A stretch of 64,000 bases of DNA from a bacterium (GTDB lineage Bacteria; Electryoneota; RPQS01), in assembly GCA_016702305.1 (NCBI GenBank), contig JADJEH010000002.1, forward strand, positions 496,001 to 560,000, read 5' to 3'. This document shows, piece by piece, positions 52,406 through 61,335 of the stretch. The position numbers were made by a program, and so were the translations under genes. How positions within the stretch are numbered: the stretch's first letter is position 1; every line of letters begins with the position of its first letter. The notes beneath the pieces are model-generated. The model was not told where the DNA came from and made no database searches. It saw only the letters and a list, made by a program, of their open reading frames with translations.

Positions 52406-54201
52406 GCCAGAAACCCAGACGGGACGACGACCGTGAAGTGCTTGGTAAGGCCTACGACTCGCTGTTGGTCAGGCGGTTGTGGGGTTACGTCGGCGACCAG
52501 AAGCTGAAACTATTCTGTGCAGTCGGGTTGCTCTTGCTTGGGGCGGCGACGGAATTAGCCGGGCCGTGGCTGTCCAAAATTGCGATTGACACGTACATTG
52601 CGAATGCCGATCTGCCCGGCCTGATCCGGATTGTTATCATCTTCATCGTGGTCGCGGCGGTCTCCACGGCGCTGCGTTGGAGTCAAGTCTATCTGACCGG
52701 CGAGGCCGGACAGATCATTATGTACCGGCTGCGTCGCGATGTCTTCGATAAGCTCCAACAACTCTCGGTGCCGTATTTCGACCGTAATCCCGTGGGCAGG
52801 CTCATGACCCGCGTCACGAGTGACGTACAGGCCCTGTACGAACTGTTTGGATCCGGGATGGTGGCGATCTTCGGCGACGTCTTCACGCTTGTCGGCATCA
52901 TGATCGTGATGTTTGCAATCAACTGGAAGCTCGCGCTGCTGACGTTAACGGTAATTCCTCTGCTGCTGGGCGTGACGTTTGCGTTTCGCAAGAAAGTCCG
53001 CGACTTATACCGGACGACACGATCGCAGATTTCCGGCATGAACGGCTATCTGCAGGAGAACATCACGGGTATGCGCGTAGTCCAGCTCTTTGGCCGCGAG
53101 TCGCATAACTACGGGCTGTTTCAAGAGCGCAATGACGAGCTAAAGAAGACCTATCTGGACACCATTTTCTATTATGCGCTGTTCTTTCCGGGTGTCGAAC
53201 TGATCTCTGCGCTCGCCATAGCCGCAATTATCTGGGGCGGCGGCACCATGATGATTGCCGGGACCGTCACGGTTGGTACTCTGGTTGCGTTCCTGCAATA
53301 TGTCGAGCGCTTCTACCGCCCGGTACGCGATTTGGCGGAGAAGTACAACATTCTACAGGCCGCGATGGCCGCCGCGGAGCGCGTCTTCAATGTCCTGGAC
53401 GAACCCGTTGAAGTGACGGATCACGCGCCGCAGACCGTACCGGCGGCGATTCCTGATGCTCCCTTTATCGAATTTCGCAACGTCTGGTTTGCCTACAAGT
53501 CTGAGGAGTGGGTACTGCAAGACGTCAGCTTTGTCGTTCACGAAGGCGAGTCTATTGCCGTGGTCGGTGCAACCGGCGCCGGCAAGACGACCATTATTTC
53601 GCTCTTGCAACGCTTCTACGATGTGCAGCGCGGGCAGATCCTCATTAAGGGGTGCGATATTCGCGGCTATTCGCTCGGCGAGTTGCGCGCTTTGCTCGGC
53701 ATCGTCTTGCAGGACGTGTTCATCTTTGCGGGTAACATTGCCGACAATATTCGATATGGCCAGCCGGATGCTGCCGACGTGGAAGTTCGTGACGCCGCGG
53801 AATTGGTGCTGGCTAACCGCTTTATCGAGAAGCTGCCGGGTGGTTACGCCGAGCTCGTCGTGGAGCGCGGTGCCACACTGTCCACAGGTCAGCGGCAGCT
53901 CTTGGCGTTTGCCCGAGCGCTGCTGCGGCGGCCTGAGCTGCTGATTTTGGATGAGGCCACAGCCTCCATTGACACCGAGACCGAACAGCTCATTCAAGAG
54001 GCGATCGCGCGGGTGTTGGCGGGGCGCACGTCCATCATCATCGCCCACCGACTCTCCACGATTCAGAGTTGTGACCGGATTCTGGTCATGCACCACGGAA
54101 AAGTCCGCGAACAGGGCACGCATGACGAACTGCTCAAGCTCGGCGGGATCTATCACCGACTTTATCGGCTGCAATTTGGGCAAACTGAGGCGGCTGCCTG
54201 A
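52402..54201 (+). CDS. ABC exporter half-transporter (subunit 2 of a pair)
   Basis: 599 residues. The membrane domain (30-330) begins with VRRLWGYVGDQKLKLFCAVG. Walker A is VGATGAGKTTIISL, Walker B LLILDEATASIDT with the normal catalytic Glu, and the His switch IIIAHRLSTI. The signature reads TLSTGQRQLLAFARAL (LSTGQ, where LSGGQ is usual). Together with subunit 1 (LSGGQ, but D for catalytic E) this looks like the consensus/degenerate split of a heterodimer. Confidence 0.92.
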   Translation: MSQKPRRDDDREVLGKAYDSLLVRRLWGYVGDQKLKLFCAVGLLLLGAATELAGPWLSKIAIDTYIANADLPGLIRIVIIFIVVAAVSTALRWSQVYLTGEAGQIIMYRLRRDVFDKLQQLSVPYFDRNPVGRLMTRVTSDVQALYELFGSGMVAIFGDVFTLVGIMIVMFAINWKLALLTLTVIPLLLGVTFAFRKKVRDLYRTTRSQISGMNGYLQENITGMRVVQLFGRESHNYGLFQERNDELKKTYLDTIFYYALFFPGVELISALAIAAIIWGGGTMMIAGTVTVGTLVAFLQYVERFYRPVRDLAEKYNILQAAMAAAERVFNVLDEPVEVTDHAPQTVPAAIPDAPFIEFRNVWFAYKSEEWVLQDVSFVVHEGESIAVVGATGAGKTTIISLLQRFYDVQRGQILIKGCDIRGYSLGELRALLGIVLQDVFIFAGNIADNIRYGQPDAADVEVRDAAELVLANRFIEKLPGGYAELVVERGATLSTGQRQLLAFARALLRRPELLILDEATASIDTETEQLIQEAIARVLAGRTSIIIAHRLSTIQSCDRILVMHHGKVREQGTHDELLKLGGIYHRLYRLQFGQTEAAA

Positions 54202-54214
54202 CAGGTATCTTCCC

Positions 54215-54243
54215 TTGACTTTTGGGGGATTTTGCGCTATGTT
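54215..54243 (+). promoter_or_regulatory. Promoter of the gatC-kdsB-pyrG operon
   Basis: TTGACT (54215-54220), 17 nt, TATGTT (54238-54243). The leader holds a run of eight T and two GTTAAC palindromes (54241 and 54287). Confidence 0.62.
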
Positions 54244-54297
54244 AACCTATCTGGGACCTCCTGTAAAAAGTTATTGTTTTTTTTGAGTTAACATCAC

Positions 54298-54585
54298 GTG
54301 AGCATCACACGATCCGAGGTATTGCACCTGGCCAAGCTGGCCCGACTCCGGTTGCCTGACGAGGAAATCGCGGGACTTGAGAAGGACCTGAATGCCATTC
54401 TCGCGTACTTCGATCAGCTACAACAGGTGGATGTCACCGGTGTGGAGCCTATGGTCCATGCCGTAGAAGGCTCAAATCTGCTCGAGGATGACGTCCCGCA
54501 TGACTGCCTGTCGCGGGACGTTGCGCTTCGTGATGCGCCGGATCGGACAGCCGAGTTCTTTCGTTTGCCCCGAGTTTTGGGCTAA
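54298..54585 (+). CDS. gatC: Asp-tRNA(Asn)/Glu-tRNA(Gln) amidotransferase subunit C
   Basis: 95 residues from GTG 54298. The helical N-terminus ITRSEVLHLAKLARLRLPDEEI and DVTGVEPMVHAVEGSNLLEDD are standard for GatC. It helps GatA and GatB amidate misacylated tRNAs; those genes are elsewhere. Its TAA overlaps the kdsB ATG by 1 nt. Confidence 0.95.
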   Translation: MSITRSEVLHLAKLARLRLPDEEIAGLEKDLNAILAYFDQLQQVDVTGVEPMVHAVEGSNLLEDDVPHDCLSRDVALRDAPDRTAEFFRLPRVLG

Positions 54586-55313
54586 TGCCTAAGGTATTAG
54601 TCGTTATTCCGGCCCGTTTTGCGGCCACCCGCTTCCCCGGGAAGCCCTTGGAACTCCTGTGGGGCAAACCGATGGTGCAGCACGTTTGGGAGCGCTGTAG
54701 TCAGGCGCCCAGTGTGGACCGCGTCATGGTTGCGACCGACGACGAACGAATCTTGCGCGCCTGTGCAGGGTTCGGCGCCGAGGCGGTCATGACCGACCCC
54801 GCGCTGCCTTCCGGCACGGACCGCGTCGCTGCGGCCATGCAAAGTCTTCCTGACTTCGACATCATCCTGAATGTGCAGGGCGACGAACCCGCCATGGAAA
54901 CCGAGGTCATCGCCGCCGTAGCAACTCTGATGCGGGATGGCGGAGTCAAGATCGGCACGGCGGTTGTTCCCGCCAGCGTGGACGACGAATTCTTGCGTCC
55001 GCACGTCGTCAAAGCGGTCGTGGCGCATGATGGCCGAGCGATGTATTTCAGCCGTTCGCTGGTTCCGTTCGTCCGCAACCACGTCGCCGGGCTTAGACCT
55101 CATTTCCGCCATCTGGGAATCTACGGATTTCAGCGCAGCGTTTTGGAACGGCTCGTACTTCTGCCACAGTCTCCGCTTGAACAGACGGAGAGTCTTGAGC
55201 AATTGCGCTGGTTGGAAGCTGGATTTTCGATACACACGGTGTCGGTGCAAAGCCGCTCCGTTGGCATAGATACGCCGGAAGATCTGCAGAATCTCTCCCT
55301 CCGAACCCCCTGA
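54585..55313 (+). CDS. kdsB: CMP-KDO synthetase KdsB
   Basis: 242 residues. Activates KDO with CTP. Conserved VVIPARFAATRFPGKPL, VMVATDDERI, LPSGTDRVAAAM, NVQGDEP and HLGIYGFQRSVL. It sits between gatC and pyrG, the enzyme that makes its substrate CTP. Confidence 0.97.
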   Translation: MPKVLVVIPARFAATRFPGKPLELLWGKPMVQHVWERCSQAPSVDRVMVATDDERILRACAGFGAEAVMTDPALPSGTDRVAAAMQSLPDFDIILNVQGDEPAMETEVIAAVATLMRDGGVKIGTAVVPASVDDEFLRPHVVKAVVAHDGRAMYFSRSLVPFVRNHVAGLRPHFRHLGIYGFQRSVLERLVLLPQSPLEQTESLEQLRWLEAGFSIHTVSVQSRSVGIDTPEDLQNLSLRTP

Positions 55314-55318
55314 ACACC

Positions 55319-57010
55319 ATGTCACCGCAAAAAAGCACACGCAAAGTCAGTCGTACGAAGTTTGTGTTCATCACGGGCGGCGTGGTGTCATCACTTGGCA
55401 AGGGCATCGCATCAGCCTCGATTGGCCGTCTGCTCAAGGCCCGTGGCCTGCGCGTAACGATGATGAAGTTGGATCCGTACATCAACGTGGATCCGGGGAC
55501 GATGAACCCCTATCAGCACGGGGAAGTATACGTGACGGAGGACGGCGCGGAAACGGACCTCGATCTGGGGCACTACGAGCGCTTCATCGACGAAGACATG
55601 ACGCGCGGCAATAACGCTACGACGGGCCAGATCTATCACACGGTGATCTCGAAGGAGCGCAAGGGAGACTACCTCGGTGCGACGGTGCAGGTGATTCCGC
55701 ACATCACGGGCGAGATCATCGAGCGCATGAAGGCCGTGACGCGCGGTGCGAAACCGTACGACGTGGTGCTCGTTGAAGTCGGCGGGACGGTCGGCGATAT
55801 TGAGAGTCTTCCGTTTATCGAGGCCATTCGCCAGTTCGGTCTGGAACTTGGTCCGAAAAACTGCGTGTATATCCACCTTACGCTCGTGCCGTTCATACAG
55901 ACTGCGCAGGAAGTCAAGACCAAGCCGACGCAGCATTCGGTCAAGGAGTTGCGCGAGATCGGTGTGCAGCCGGATTTTCTTCTGTGCCGCACGGATCGTC
56001 CGCTCGACCGCAAGGTCAAGGACAAGATCGCGCTGTTCTGCAACGTCGGCAAGGACGACGTCTTCGACGTGCCCGACGTGGACACGGTCTATGAGTTGCC
56101 GCTGATTCTCGAGCGCGGCGGCATGGGCAAGCGCATCCTCGATCATCTCGGCTTGCGCGCCAAGGATCCGGATTTTTCGCATTGGCAGAGCGTGGTGCGC
56201 AAGATCAAGCATCCGACGTCGTCCGTGCGCATTGTCATTGCGGGGAAATATGTCGAGGTCCGCGACTCGTATAAGTCCATTATCGAATCGTTCATTCACG
56301 CGGGTGCGCATCACGGCACCAAAGTTGAACTGAAGTGGATTGAGGCCGAAGAGTTTGAGCACGGCGACGCGACCGAACTTATGGCCGGAAGCTCCGGTCT
56401 GCTCGTGCCGGGCGGTTTCGGCGAGCGCGGTATCGAAGGTAAAATTGCCGCGGTGGAATATGCGCGAACGAAGAAGATTCCGTTTTTCGGCATCTGCCTA
56501 GGCATGCAGGCCGCGGTCATCGAGTATGCCCGCAACGTTTGCGGGCTGCGCCGAGCGCACTCAACCGAGTTCGCGCCGACGACGAAGTACCCTGTGATTG
56601 ACTTGCTGCCTGACCAGCGCGGTCTGAAGCAGAAGGGCGCGACGATGCGATTGGGAAGCTATCCGTGTTTTCTTTCGCGCGGATCGCTCGCTCACGCCGC
56701 TTTCGGCGCGGACGCGATTACGGAGCGCCATCGCCATCGCTTCGAGGTGAACAATCGTTACCGGGAGCAGTTGGAGCAGCACGGGATGCGCTGCACGGGA
56801 ATCTGGCCGGGCGGCGATCTGGTGGAGATCATCGAGTTGCCGGACCATCCGTGGTTCCTCGCCGTGCAATTCCATCCGGAACTGAAGAGTCGTCTGACTC
56901 AGCCGCACCCGCTCTTTCGTGATTTTGTGGGCGCCTGTTTGCAAGCGGGCGAGCCGCGCGTGAAAGATCACGCTCCGGCGAAAAAACTTGAAACTTTAAT
57001 AGAGGAGTAG
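55319..57010 (+). CDS. pyrG: CTP synthase
   Basis: 563 residues. The N-terminal amidoligase domain starts KFVFITGGVVSSLGKGIASAS. The C-terminal glutaminase domain has the GGFGERGIEGK loop, the nucleophile in FFGICLGMQAAV and QFHPELKSR. Converts UTP to CTP for nucleic acid, lipid and CMP-KDO synthesis. Confidence 0.98.
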   Translation: MSPQKSTRKVSRTKFVFITGGVVSSLGKGIASASIGRLLKARGLRVTMMKLDPYINVDPGTMNPYQHGEVYVTEDGAETDLDLGHYERFIDEDMTRGNNATTGQIYHTVISKERKGDYLGATVQVIPHITGEIIERMKAVTRGAKPYDVVLVEVGGTVGDIESLPFIEAIRQFGLELGPKNCVYIHLTLVPFIQTAQEVKTKPTQHSVKELREIGVQPDFLLCRTDRPLDRKVKDKIALFCNVGKDDVFDVPDVDTVYELPLILERGGMGKRILDHLGLRAKDPDFSHWQSVVRKIKHPTSSVRIVIAGKYVEVRDSYKSIIESFIHAGAHHGTKVELKWIEAEEFEHGDATELMAGSSGLLVPGGFGERGIEGKIAAVEYARTKKIPFFGICLGMQAAVIEYARNVCGLRRAHSTEFAPTTKYPVIDLLPDQRGLKQKGATMRLGSYPCFLSRGSLAHAAFGADAITERHRHRFEVNNRYREQLEQHGMRCTGIWPGGDLVEIIELPDHPWFLAVQFHPELKSRLTQPHPLFRDFVGACLQAGEPRVKDHAPAKKLETLIEE

Positions 57011-57012
57011 GA

Positions 57013-58032
57013 GTGCAGCGCACGCACAAAGCGACGCTCATTCCCGGTGACGGAATAGGCCCGTCGATCTCTGAGGCCGCTGTGGCCATCATGGAGGCGA
57101 CGGGCGTTGTCATTCAATGGGAAGTTTGTCATGCCGGACTGGCCGCGATTGCGGCGGGCAAAGATCCGCTGCCGAAGGAAACCGCGGATTCGATTGATCG
57201 CACGCGCGTCGTGCTCAAGGGGCCGATCACGACGCCAGTCGGCGGTGGTTACAAAAGCGTGAACGTCACGCTGCGGCAGAAGTACAATCTATACGCCAAC
57301 GTTCGCCCGTGCGTGTCGTTTGATGGTCTGGTGACGCCGTTCCCCAATACAGACATCGTCGTCGTGCGCGAGAATACCGAGGGCTTGTACACAGGTCAAG
57401 AGATGTACGTGGACCCGGAGAAACGGGCGGCCATTGTCGTGGCTTGCAATACCCGGTCCGCGATGGATCGAGTCTGCCGCTATACATTTGAATGGTCTCG
57501 TCAAAACGGCCGCAAGAAAGTCACGTGCATTCACAAGGCCAATATCTTGAAGATGTTTTCGGGTATTTTCCTTGAGAGCTTCCGCGAAGTAGCGAAGGAT
57601 TTCCCCGACCTTGTCGCGGAAGAAAAGATCATTGACGCCGCTTGCATGGAGCTGGTGCGCAAACCGCGAATCTTTGACGTCATCGTCACGACCAATTTGT
57701 TTGGCGACATCATTTCCGATTTGACGGCGGGTCTGGTCGGCGGCTTGGGGGTCGCTCCCGGCGCGAATTATGGCGATAACGTTGCCATGTTCGAAGCCAT
57801 TCACGGCAGCGCTCCGGATATTGCGGGCAAGGGTATCGCCAATCCGATTTCGCTCGTATTGGCCGGCGCGATGATGCTCAAGCACATCGGCGAGATTGAA
57901 GCGTCCGCAAAGGTTGACGCCGCGGTGCGCGCCGTCATCAAGGAAGGCAAGTATCTCACACCGGATCTGCTGCCGGGTTCCACACACGGCACCGCGGATC
58001 TGACGAAGGCAATCATTGAGCACATTCACTGA
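57013..58032 (+). CDS. Isocitrate/isopropylmalate dehydrogenase family, probably NAD-isocitrate dehydrogenase
   Basis: 339 residues from GTG 57013. It begins with KATLIPGDGIGPSISEAAV. RENTEGLYTGQEM (the NTEGxYxG substrate loop) and TTNLFGDIISDLTAGLVGGLGVAPG fit the short NAD-dependent isocitrate dehydrogenases. The family also includes LeuB and homoisocitrate dehydrogenase; the NTEGLYTG form favours isocitrate. Overlaps kdsA by 17 nt. Confidence 0.88.
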   Translation: MQRTHKATLIPGDGIGPSISEAAVAIMEATGVVIQWEVCHAGLAAIAAGKDPLPKETADSIDRTRVVLKGPITTPVGGGYKSVNVTLRQKYNLYANVRPCVSFDGLVTPFPNTDIVVVRENTEGLYTGQEMYVDPEKRAAIVVACNTRSAMDRVCRYTFEWSRQNGRKKVTCIHKANILKMFSGIFLESFREVAKDFPDLVAEEKIIDAACMELVRKPRIFDVIVTTNLFGDIISDLTAGLVGGLGVAPGANYGDNVAMFEAIHGSAPDIAGKGIANPISLVLAGAMMLKHIGEIEASAKVDAAVRAVIKEGKYLTPDLLPGSTHGTADLTKAIIEHIH

Positions 58033-58843
58033 CATCGGCGGCGAGTTTTTTCCGCTTGCGATCATCGCGGGCCCTTGTGTGATCGAATCGGAGGACCTGT
58101 GTTTGTTCGTCGCCGAAGAGCTGGCGGGCATCGCGGCGCGCACGGGCGTGCTGCCGATTTTCAAAGCGAGCTTTGACAAAGCCAATCGCACGTCGGCGTC
58201 GAGCTTTCGCGGTCCGGGCTTGGACGAAGGATTGCGCATCCTCGAAGAAGTGCGGAAGCAATCCGGTTTGCCGGTCACGACCGACATTCATCTTCCCGTG
58301 CAGGCCAAGGCCGCCGGTGAAGTCGTGGATATTTTGCAGATTCCGGCATTCCTTTGCCGCCAGACCGATATTCTCGTAGCCGCCGGCAACACGGGCAAAC
58401 CTGTGAACGTGAAGAAAGGTCAGTTTGTCGCGCCGGAAGACATGCGCTTTGTGGCCGAGAAGATCGTTTCGACGGGCAACAGCCGCATCATGTTCACCGA
58501 GCGCGGAGCGAGCTTCGGTTATCGCGATCTCGTCGTGGACATGCGTTCGATTGTTAAGCTCGCCGATTTGGGCTACCCGGTCGTTTTCGATGCGACGCAC
58601 AGCGTGCAGAAGATGGGGGGGGAAGGCGGCGGTATTAGTGGCGGTTCGCCGCGATTCATTGGTCCACTAGCCCGCGCTGCGGTGGCCACCGGCGCCGTTT
58701 CCGCCGTGTTCGTCGAAACACATCCGAATCCCGCGTCGGCATTGTCCGACGGTTCCAACATGCTGCCGCTGTCTGAACTCGAGAATTTGATCACAGGACT
58801 GGTGCGCATCGTTCAGGCGTTGCGCGCCGGAGAACAGGTATGA
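58016..58843 (+). CDS. kdsA: KDO-8-phosphate synthase KdsA, probably metal-dependent type
   Basis: 275 residues from TTG 58016, inside the previous gene's end. Condenses PEP with arabinose 5-phosphate. KASFDKANRTS, DIHLPVQAKAAGEV, DATHSVQKMGG and ETHPNPASALSDG are conserved. The N-terminal IAGPCVIES has Cys where the E. coli enzyme has Asn, the mark of the metal-dependent class. It overlaps folB by 4 nt. Confidence 0.97.
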   Translation: MSTFTDIGGEFFPLAIIAGPCVIESEDLCLFVAEELAGIAARTGVLPIFKASFDKANRTSASSFRGPGLDEGLRILEEVRKQSGLPVTTDIHLPVQAKAAGEVVDILQIPAFLCRQTDILVAAGNTGKPVNVKKGQFVAPEDMRFVAEKIVSTGNSRIMFTERGASFGYRDLVVDMRSIVKLADLGYPVVFDATHSVQKMGGEGGGISGGSPRFIGPLARAAVATGAVSAVFVETHPNPASALSDGSNMLPLSELENLITGLVRIVQALRAGEQV

Positions 58844-59220
58844 ACTCTCCGCGCGATCGCATTCGCCTCAAAGGAATTCAGATTTACGCGCATCATGGCG
58901 CGCTTGAAGAAGAGCGGCGGCTGGGTCAGCTCTTTGAACTCGACTGCGAAGTCGCGGGCGACTTTGGTCGTGGCGGCAGCGGCGACGATCTCTACTGGAC
59001 TGTGGATTACACGCTGCTCTTTCGCGAACTCGAGCGCACATTTCTGGCGGAGACGTACCGGCTGCTCGAAACCTGCGCGGCTGAACTTGCAGGCGCCGTG
59101 CTGGCGAAGTTTCCCGCTGTCGAGGAAGTTGTCATCCGCGTTCGCAAGCCGCACGTTCCCATGGGCGGCGTAATCAGCAACGTTGAAGTCGAAGTATCGC
59201 GCCAACGCAAGGATGATTGA
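58840..59220 (+). CDS. folB: Dihydroneopterin aldolase FolB
   Basis: 126 residues. IRLKGIQIYAHHGALEEER, DWTVDYTLLF-like and VRKPHVPMGGVISNVEVE are typical of FolB. It makes 6-hydroxymethyl-dihydropterin for folate. It overlaps folK by 8 nt, which carries out the next step. Confidence 0.94.
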   Translation: MNSPRDRIRLKGIQIYAHHGALEEERRLGQLFELDCEVAGDFGRGGSGDDLYWTVDYTLLFRELERTFLAETYRLLETCAAELAGAVLAKFPAVEEVVIRVRKPHVPMGGVISNVEVEVSRQRKDD

Positions 59221-59698
59221 GCACGTTTATATCGGCTTTGGCGCTAATCTCGGTGACCGGCACGCAAATTTTGCTTCGGTCATGCGATTACTCCGCGGTC
59301 GAGCGCGGGTCTTGCGGGTGGCCAATCTCGTAGAGTCTTTGCCGGTGGACGGAGTGGAAGGCGGGACTTTCTTGAACACGGTCATTGAGTGCGAACGCCA
59401 CGGCGGACCACACGACTTCATGTTGATGTTACAACAGATCGAACTGGAAGTCGGCGCTGTTAACGATAAACTCGGCGGCGCCCGCACATGCGATCTCGAC
59501 ATTTTGCTGTGGGGCGAGTCGGTAATTGACCTGCCTGATTTGCGCGTGCCGCATCCGCGCATGCACTTGCGTGATTTCTACTTGGTACCGTTGTGCGAGC
59601 TGATTTCCGCCGAGCTCCATCCTGTGCGCGGTGTGAGCTTCGCGCAACTATTGGCGGATGTAGATCTGCACAGTGTTGTCGGAGCTCCAGCCGTATGA
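59213..59698 (+). CDS. folK: HPPK pyrophosphokinase FolK
   Basis: 161 residues from ATG 59213, the start overlapping the folB stop. The HPPK motifs are YIGFGANLGDRHANF, TFLNTVIECE, RTCDLDILLWGE and VPHPRMHLRDFYLVPLCEL. It adds pyrophosphate to hydroxymethyl-dihydropterin. It overlaps the kinase gene by 4 nt. Confidence 0.95.
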   Translation: MIEHVYIGFGANLGDRHANFASVMRLLRGRARVLRVANLVESLPVDGVEGGTFLNTVIECERHGGPHDFMLMLQQIELEVGAVNDKLGGARTCDLDILLWGESVIDLPDLRVPHPRMHLRDFYLVPLCELISAELHPVRGVSFAQLLADVDLHSVVGAPAV

Positions 59699-60348
59699 CA
59701 GCCATGGATCAAACGCGGCACCGCTATATTGCCATTGAAGGAGTGATCGGCGCCGGCAAAACGTCGCTGGCGCGCATTCTCGCCGAAAATCTCAACGGAA
59801 GACTTGTGCTCGAGAATCACGATGAAAACCCGTTTCTCGCGCAATTCTACAAGGACCAACGGCACTATGCCTTTCAGACGCAGATGTTCTTTCTTCTGTC
59901 GCGTTATCGCCAGCAGCAGGAATTGCCGGAGCCTGATTTCTTTCATTCCACGCTGATCTCGGACTATATCTTTCCGAAGGATCGCATATTCGCCTATATC
60001 AATTTAAGCGAGAACGAGCTGTCGCTTTATGAAAAGGTGATGAGTTTGTTGGAAGTTCGCGTGCGCAAGCCGGACATCGTGGTGTATCTGCAATGTTCGA
60101 CCGACCGCCTGATGAAGAACATTCGCACGCGCAGCCGTCCGTACGAGCGCGACATGTCGGAAGAGTATATTCGCACGCTGAACGAAGGTTACAACCACTT
60201 CTTTTTTAACTACGACGAAACGCCGCTCCTGATCGTCAACACGACGCAGCTTGATTTTGTGAACAACCCGTCGCACTTTGCGGCGATCACGGCGGAGATT
60301 GAACGTGAGCAACCCGGCACACGCTACTACAACCCGGTGGATCTCTAA
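59695..60348 (+). CDS. Deoxynucleoside kinase
   Basis: 217 residues from ATG 59695, overlapping the folK stop (ATGA). P-loop IEGVIGAGKTSLARIL, the substrate/dimer region FQTQMFFLLSRYRQ, the DRIFAY-type motif in FPKDRIFAYINL, and lid RTRSRPYERDMS. It phosphorylates deoxynucleosides (dAdo/dGuo type; specificity not assignable). FolK next to deoxynucleoside kinase is a common FCB pairing. Confidence 0.92.
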   Translation: MTAMDQTRHRYIAIEGVIGAGKTSLARILAENLNGRLVLENHDENPFLAQFYKDQRHYAFQTQMFFLLSRYRQQQELPEPDFFHSTLISDYIFPKDRIFAYINLSENELSLYEKVMSLLEVRVRKPDIVVYLQCSTDRLMKNIRTRSRPYERDMSEEYIRTLNEGYNHFFFNYDETPLLIVNTTQLDFVNNPSHFAAITAEIEREQPGTRYYNPVDL

Positions 60349-60349
60349 G

Positions 60350-60520
60350 ATGCTTAGAATGCTTCTGGTGGTGGTGGCCGCGGTGCTGGCTGTGCGGATC
60401 ATTCAGAATCTGTTTCAGTCACGCCGACAGGAAACAAACGTTGGCGGCAATCCGCAACGGCCGCGCGATAGTCGCCGAACCAACGACATTGAGGACGCGG
60501 ACTTCCGCGAGATCAAATAA
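60350..60520 (+). CDS. Small membrane-anchored protein
   Basis: 56 residues from ATG 60350. One N-terminal membrane helix (MLLVVVAAVLAVRIIQNLF) and a polar tail (DSRRTNDIEDADFREIK). It is 1 nt after the kinase and overlaps ridA by 1 nt (TAATG). The acidic D-IEDADFREIK end recurs in small proteins of FCB genomes; function unknown. Confidence 0.65.
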   Translation: MLRMLLVVVAAVLAVRIIQNLFQSRRQETNVGGNPQRPRDSRRTNDIEDADFREIK

Positions 60521-60912
60521 TGCAGCGAATTGTGATTAGCACGTCCGAAGCGCCGGCCGCCATCGGACCGTATAGTCAGGGAATCGTCAGCAGTGGGAAC
60601 CTACTGTTCACCGCCGGGCAGATACCACTCGATCCTAAGACGATGGAAGTCGTCGGCGCGAACGCCAAAGAGCAGGCCGAACAGGTGATGAAGAACTTGC
60701 GCGGAATTCTGCTTGCGGCGGGTACAAGTTTTGATCAGGTGATTAAGACGACGATTTTTTTGCGCACGATGAACGACTTCGCGGCGGTCAATGAAGTCTA
60801 CGGTGCGGCCTTCAGCGGAGCGCCGCCTGCGCGCAGCACTGTGGCCGTGGCGGGATTGCCAAAAGACGTGCTCGTGGAGATCGAGTGTATCGCGCAAGTG
60901 CCCTCACGCTAA
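60520..60912 (+). CDS. ridA: RidA-family 2-iminobutanoate/2-iminopropanoate deaminase
   Basis: 130 residues. The family patterns are APAAIGPYSQGIVSSGNLLF, TAGQIPLDPKTMEVVG, and the C-terminal PPARSTVAVAGLPKDVLVEIECIA with the conserved Arg. Clears reactive enamine/imine products of PLP enzymes. It overlaps the next gene by 28 nt. Confidence 0.95.
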   Translation: MQRIVISTSEAPAAIGPYSQGIVSSGNLLFTAGQIPLDPKTMEVVGANAKEQAEQVMKNLRGILLAAGTSFDQVIKTTIFLRTMNDFAAVNEVYGAAFSGAPPARSTVAVAGLPKDVLVEIECIAQVPSR

Positions 60913-61325
60913 TTGTTTTGTTGTCGCTATGCGGCTCGTCATTCGCACAGAAGATTGAGCGAGTGAAGCCGTTAAAGAGCAGTACCGGCGCCGTGCTACG
61001 GTCTTTGGCCGTACCGGGTTGGGGACAATTCTACAATGAATCGTACTGGCGCTCGGCGGCGTTCTTTGTGAGCGAGTCCGTCATGTTGATCAACATTTCG
61101 CGCAACAGTGATTGGATGATGGCCGCAAAGAAGACGGACAATTTCGAGAACGAACAGTTCTACCGCAACTCGCGCAACAAGCTGATCTGGTGGTTTGCCG
61201 CCATCAAGCTGTTGTCAATTGGCGACGCCTATGTCGGCGCGCACCTGTTTAAACTGGACGTCTCTCCGAGTTTGACGCCGGAAGGTGATTCGGAAGTTCA
61301 AATTCGCGCGACGATTCCATTCTGA
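60885..61325 (+). CDS. Exported DUF5683-like protein
   Basis: 146 residues from GTG 60885, inside the ridA end. Signal peptide MYRASALTLIVLLSLCGSSF. Then AVLRSLAVPGWGQFYNESYWRSA, typical of DUF5683/small membrane proteins of FCB bacteria, and hydrophobic stretches. The 28-nt overlap makes the start a little uncertain. Function unknown. Confidence 0.75.
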   Translation: MYRASALTLIVLLSLCGSSFAQKIERVKPLKSSTGAVLRSLAVPGWGQFYNESYWRSAAFFVSESVMLINISRNSDWMMAAKKTDNFENEQFYRNSRNKLIWWFAAIKLLSIGDAYVGAHLFKLDVSPSLTPEGDSEVQIRATIPF

Positions 61326-61335
61326 TATTCGTAAT

